DNA from: Dehalococcoidia bacterium
GTDB taxonomy: Bacteria; Chloroflexota; Dehalococcoidia; Dehalococcoidales; JAUYDJ01
Length of the DNA: 46,050 nucleotides
Assembly: GCA_020353235.1 (NCBI GenBank)
Contig: CP070693.1
Span: 410,322 to 456,371, forward strand
Direction: 5' to 3'
Positions 42,739-46,050 of this stretch are shown here, piece by piece (position 1 is the first letter of the stretch; every line of letters starts with the position of its first letter). A program made the position numbers and the translations under genes. The notes under the pieces are model-generated. The model was not told the origin of the DNA and did not search any database. It saw only the letters and a program-made list of their open reading frames with translations.

Positions 42739-43946
42739 CAGAAACCCTGCCCGTAGATAGAATATAGAGCTGAGCTCAACGACATGGCGATGAGCCCGAT
42801 TATCAGACCGACGATTAATGTCATTGCCGGCTGGATAAGGGTAATAAGAGAACGGGTCTTGTCCTCAGCTTCCGTCTCGTAGCTCCGGGCGACGGCCAGT
42901 AAAGTAGTATCAAGGTTGCCGGTCTCCTCACCGACCTTTATCATCTGCACCATCATGGGCAGGAAAAGGGCATTCTTGGCCATGGGCAGAGACAGGCCTT
43001 CACCCTTGACCATATCCTGCTGGACATCCTTGAGCGCCCTAGCCACCGCCTGATTGCTGGTGCCCTGAACTACCAGCGGCATCACTTCCGTCAGCGACAG
43101 ACCGGCGCCGAGTAGCAGCGACATGCTGCGACAATAGCGGGCCAGCTGATTGAGGTGGTTTATGCGCCCCAGCACCGGCAACCTGAGCGAAAGCTTATCC
43201 CAGCGGTATCTCCCGTCGGAACTCTTGAGATAGATATAGACTGAGCCGGCTAAAGCCAGCGACGCCAGCATGAAATAAGCCCAGTGGCTCTGCAGAGTGC
43301 CACTGACCGCAAGCATCAGCCGCGCCGCCAGCGGTAATTCCACACCGAGTGAGCCATAGAGAGCGGCAAAGGTGGGCAGGACAAAGGTGACCAGCACCCC
43401 GATGACCACCATAGCCACCACAAAGGTAATCAAGGGATAGGTCATGGCGCTCTTGATACTCTTGGCGGCAGCAATCTCTTTTTCCATATAATCAGCAATC
43501 TGCCTCAGCACCGTCTCCAGGTCGCCACTCTGCTCCCCCATACCCAGCAGACGGCAGTAGATTGGCGGGAAGACGCCGGGGTGCTTGCCCAGGGCTACCG
43601 AGAGCTGATTTCCACTGCGCAGATCAGCGATTACCTCACCCCATACCTTCTTTAGATTACGGTTGGAGGTCTGCTCCCGCAGCAACTCCAGAGAGGTAAT
43701 GATATCCATGCCCGATTCAAGGAGCAAGGCCAGCTTGCGAAAGATGAGTATTATCTCAGCTGGCTTTACCGGGAAGAGGTGGGGCCACAGCCTGTCCAGG
43801 CTGAGAAAGGGGACAAAGCGCTTGAGGTTGATTGCCTGATAGCCAGCATAGCTGAGTAGCTCAGTGGCTACTTCTTCACTTCTCGCGGTAAGCTTACCCT
43901 TGATAACCTTCCCGCTCTCATTATGGGCAACGTACTGATATATCAT
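42738..43946 (-). CDS. pilC: Type IV pilus platform protein PilC (locus B)
   Basis: 402 residues with two T2SF domains: FRKLALLLESGMDIITSLELL and its repeat YCRSMSLLLGAGLSLTEVMPL, each followed by membrane helices. YCRLLGMGEQSGDLETVLRQIADYMEKE is the conserved loop. GGGAG precedes the ATG. It starts 36 bp after the PilB stop. Confidence 0.95.
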   Translation of the reverse strand: MIYQYVAHNESGKVIKGKLTARSEEVATELLSYAGYQAINLKRFVPFLSLDRLWPHLFPVKPAEIILIFRKLALLLESGMDIITSLELLREQTSNRNLKKVWGEVIADLRSGNQLSVALGKHPGVFPPIYCRLLGMGEQSGDLETVLRQIADYMEKEIAAAKSIKSAMTYPLITFVVAMVVIGVLVTFVLPTFAALYGSLGVELPLAARLMLAVSGTLQSHWAYFMLASLALAGSVYIYLKSSDGRYRWDKLSLRLPVLGRINHLNQLARYCRSMSLLLGAGLSLTEVMPLVVQGTSNQAVARALKDVQQDMVKGEGLSLPMAKNALFLPMMVQMIKVGEETGNLDTTLLAVARSYETEAEDKTRSLITLIQPAMTLIVGLIIGLIAMSLSSALYSIYGQGF

Positions 43947-43982
43947 TTCACTCCCGGGGGCTCTTCAGGCAGTAACCGGTGG

Positions 43983-45503
43983 CTACTCGATAGAATAGGC
44001 GTTGCGCAAGACTTCAGCAGGAGTGGTGATATCGGCTTTCACCTTCAACATGCCGTCTTTCAACAGAGGTATCATCCCCTCCTTGATTGCCTGAGTCCGC
44101 AGTTGCACCGCGGTAGTGCCACCGAGCACCATCATCCTTATCTGGTCGCTCATATGCAGTATCTCAAAGATACCGGTCCGCCCTCGGTAGCCGGTGTGGG
44201 CACACGACTGGCAACCGCTACCATAGAGAAACTCAGCCCTCTTGCCACCAATTTCCCGGCCGTAAGCCATCTGCTCAATAATGGGAGCGCTCACCGGCTG
44301 AGCACAATCGGGGCAAACCCGCCGCACCATGCGCTGGGCGACGACGCCAATCAACGCCGATGAGACCAGAAAGGGCTCGACACCGAGGTCGAGAAGGCGT
44401 AGCACCACACCCACCGCATCATTGGCATGGATTGAAGATAGCACCAGGTGCCCGGTAAGCGCCGCCTGGACAGCGATATTGGCCGTTTCGGCATCACGTA
44501 TCTCACCAACCAATACCACATCGGGGTCAAGGCGCAGTATCGAGCGCAGTCCGCTGGCAAAGGTAATACCGGCCCGCGGATTAACCTGAATCTGGTTAAT
44601 ATTTTTAAACCGATACTCTACTGGGTCCTCGGTGGTAACTATGTTCCGTGCACTGTGGTCAAGACAATTGACCGAGGCATAAAGGGTGGTCGTCTTACCG
44701 GCACCAGTCGGCCCGCTGACCAGAATCATGCCATGGGGAACCTTGAGCATCTCTTCGTACTTGGCCAGACTTTCGGGCAAAAGACCAAGGTCGGTCAGCT
44801 TCATGATTGCCCTGGCCTTGTCCAGCAGGCGCAGGGTTGCCATCTCACCATAGACATTGCCAATGGTGGCTACCCTGATATCGATGGCACGACGACCCTT
44901 GGTTTTGATGGAAAACTGACCATCTTGAGGGCGATGGTGGTCAGCAATATTCATGTTGGCCAGAATCTTAATCCGGGAGATAAGCAGGCTGGCAGTGGCT
45001 GAAGGCAGGGAGAGCACATCGTGCAGGGCACCATCAATACGATAGCGCACCCGCAGGTTATCTTCCTGGGGTTGAAGGTGAATATCAGAGGCACCTGCCT
45101 TTACCGCCTCATCAATGAGCAGTGTCAACGCCTGAGCCACCGGGGCATCGGTAACCGTATCCAGCTTGAGCTGCTCCTCTTTGGCCTGGCTGGGCAAAGA
45201 GATGCTGGATATCTGCCTCTCTATTTCGTCATAGGCCTTGTAATTGAAATCAATGGCTTCCTGGATTTCTTCAGCCGTGGCTTCTTCCGGCTCAATACGC
45301 ATCTGAGTACGGCTGGCCAGAGCCTCCAGGGCCAGGATATCCGTCGGGTTAGCCATGGCTACCTGCAGCACATTGCCACTCACTCCCAGAGGGATGACGG
45401 TGTACTTTCTCGCCATCGCTTCTGGAATCAACTGCAAGGCTGACGGCTCAGGCAGGTGCTTGCGCAGCCGGCACCGAGCCTCTTCCAAGGGCAATTTGGT
45501 CAA
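43983..45503 (-). CDS. pilB: Type IV pilus assembly ATPase PilB (locus B)
   Basis: 506 residues from TTG 45503 with AGGGGGAG upstream. The ATPase core is complete: IHLQPQEDNLRVRYRIDG, Walker A GPTGAGKTT, Asp box NIVTTEDPVEYRF, Walker B DPDVVLVGEIRD, LSSIHANDA, and a tetracysteine site (CPDC, CQSC). The N-terminal region is shorter than in locus A: only the second half of the MshEN-like fold (LQLIPEAMARKYTVIPLGVSG) remains. If the N-terminus senses cyclic di-GMP in locus A, this copy may not. It is the first gene of a nine-gene minus-strand pilus operon. Confidence 0.94.
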   Translation of the reverse strand: MTKLPLEEARCRLRKHLPEPSALQLIPEAMARKYTVIPLGVSGNVLQVAMANPTDILALEALASRTQMRIEPEEATAEEIQEAIDFNYKAYDEIERQISSISLPSQAKEEQLKLDTVTDAPVAQALTLLIDEAVKAGASDIHLQPQEDNLRVRYRIDGALHDVLSLPSATASLLISRIKILANMNIADHHRPQDGQFSIKTKGRRAIDIRVATIGNVYGEMATLRLLDKARAIMKLTDLGLLPESLAKYEEMLKVPHGMILVSGPTGAGKTTTLYASVNCLDHSARNIVTTEDPVEYRFKNINQIQVNPRAGITFASGLRSILRLDPDVVLVGEIRDAETANIAVQAALTGHLVLSSIHANDAVGVVLRLLDLGVEPFLVSSALIGVVAQRMVRRVCPDCAQPVSAPIIEQMAYGREIGGKRAEFLYGSGCQSCAHTGYRGRTGIFEILHMSDQIRMMVLGGTTAVQLRTQAIKEGMIPLLKDGMLKVKADITTPAEVLRNAYSIE

Positions 45504-45545
45504 ATTGCTCCCCCTCTCTATAAATGAGGCTTAAACGGTAATACT

Positions 45546-45574
45546 ATCTTATCCAGTCACCCCTCCCCGAACAA
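45546..45574 (-). promoter_or_regulatory. Probable promoter of pilus locus B
   Basis: On the minus strand TTGTTC (45569-45574), 17 bp, TAAGAT (45546-45551). The spacer is G-rich. Confidence 0.5.
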
Positions 45575-45696
45575 TAGCGCTTTGGTCATGCAACCAGTAG
45601 TACTTTTAACTCAGTCTTCAGCACAGATTTGATACCTGTTATTTTGCGGGCTAAACCGAGTTAATCCACGACCCGAAACGGGGCTTACTAAAACAA

Positions 45697-45727
45697 AAAA
45701 GGCACAGACCTAAAATCTGTGCCTTTT
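45697..45727. terminator. Strong bidirectional intrinsic terminator, probably of the former tRNA-Val gene
   Basis: AAAAGGCACAGA (45697-45708) pairs perfectly with TCTGTGCCTTTT (45716-45727) around a 7-base loop, with extra A residues to the left. On the minus strand it ends in a T-run and lies 18 bp after the 3' end of the tRNA-Val fragment. Confidence 0.8.
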
Positions 45728-45744
45728 GATTTCTTAGTAGGAGG

Positions 45745-45789
45745 TGGGGGGCGGTAGAGGACTTGAACCTCTGACCTCCTGCGTGTAAA
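45745..45789 (-). pseudogene. 3' half of tRNA-Val (anticodon TAC); candidate att site
   Basis: On the minus strand: anticodon loop TTTACAC (45789-45783) with TAC, 3' anticodon stem GCAGG, variable loop AGGTC, a perfect T arm AGAGG-TTCAAGT-CCTCT, then ACCGCCC and a CCA-like end. The 5' stem that should read CCTGC is TATAC, and no D arm or 5' acceptor strand (GGGCGGT) follows upstream, although a short TAGAGCG resembles the end of a D stem. The break falls at the anticodon loop, a favoured integrase crossover site. Confidence 0.75.
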
Positions 45790-46050
45790 GTATATCGCTC
45801 TAAGCAGTGTGGCACAGGCTCAAGAGTTTGAGCGAAAGTTGTTCAGTTATCATCTGGAAAATAATGTATTTTCTGAGTAAATAACGCTAGCGGTAAAAAG
45901 CTGGCGTCTACAATTATTATAATTGGTGGAGACGAGATAGGCCCCAGCTACATCTCGCCGAAATCAATTCTTCGCATTCTACGTCAACCAAGGGCCTTGG
46001 CGGTTGTGTTTTAGTCATCTAGTAGTATAATAAGTGAGAAGCTATGAGGA
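45790..46050. other. Non-coding, hairpin-rich stretch at right window edge
   Basis: No credible ORF is seen. There are three hairpins in a row: GCTCAA/TTGAGC (45818-45833), GAAAATA/TATTTTC (45857-45873) and CGCTAGC/GCTGGCG (45885-45906). A further inverted pair CGAGA/TCTCG follows near 45933-45958. It may be the end (attachment arm region) of an element that continues to the right. Confidence 0.4.

Overview
The window looks like part of a Dehalococcoidia-type (Chloroflexota) chromosome. This is an inference from gene content: fused PilM/PilN proteins, single-operon type IV pili, a GH3-like ligase, DUF3795, two-component systems with NarL-type regulators, and lipoproteins in a putative monoderm. 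No rRNA or complete tRNA gene is present to confirm it. The left part (about 1-8800) looks AT-richer than the rest.

Layout. 1-6737: an accessory-looking block holding a 3'-cut glycosyltransferase, a P-type cation ATPase, DUF3795, a small muconolactone-isomerase-like protein, and a DOMON lipoprotein with a small membrane partner. 6738-6808: the 3' part only of a selenocysteine tRNA, which may be an old attachment site. 6970-8727: a rubredoxin-TPP enzyme fusion. 8791-13963: a complete OsmU/YehZYXW-like osmoprotectant ABC transporter followed by a lipoprotein. 14017-17476: a dihydrolipoyl-dehydrogenase-like flavoprotein, a methyltransferase remnant, and a CcdA-TlpA pair with a small Cys-rich protein.

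17578-25986: type IV pilus locus A. It encodes a coiled-coil protein, PilB, PilC, a membrane protein, a PilO-like protein carrying two extra pilin-head-like domains, and a PilM-PilN fusion, with the major pilin convergent to them. A PhoB-box-like array and a strong sigma70-type promoter lie upstream. 26183-32710: signalling genes, comprising a NarX/NarL-like pair, a HAD phosphatase, and a 7TM-GAF-GAF-GGDEF-HD-GYP protein co-transcribed with an atypical response regulator. 32792-36863: a GH3-like ligase, an HTH protein overlapping a FabF-like synthase, and two small regulators.

36961-45503: type IV pilus locus B, all on the minus strand. In transcription order it runs PilB, PilC, two minor pilins, a PilX-like protein, PilO, PilM-PilN, PilT, PilD. 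Locus A lacks PilD and PilT, so locus B probably supplies the peptidase and retraction motor for both. 45697-46050: a terminator, the 3' half of a tRNA-Val(TAC), and a hairpin-rich non-coding stretch. This looks like the edge of an integrated element that continues past the window.

The most novel-looking item is the locus A PilO-like protein (22233-23618). Its tandem C-terminal repeats resemble the head of the pilin encoded 2 kb away.
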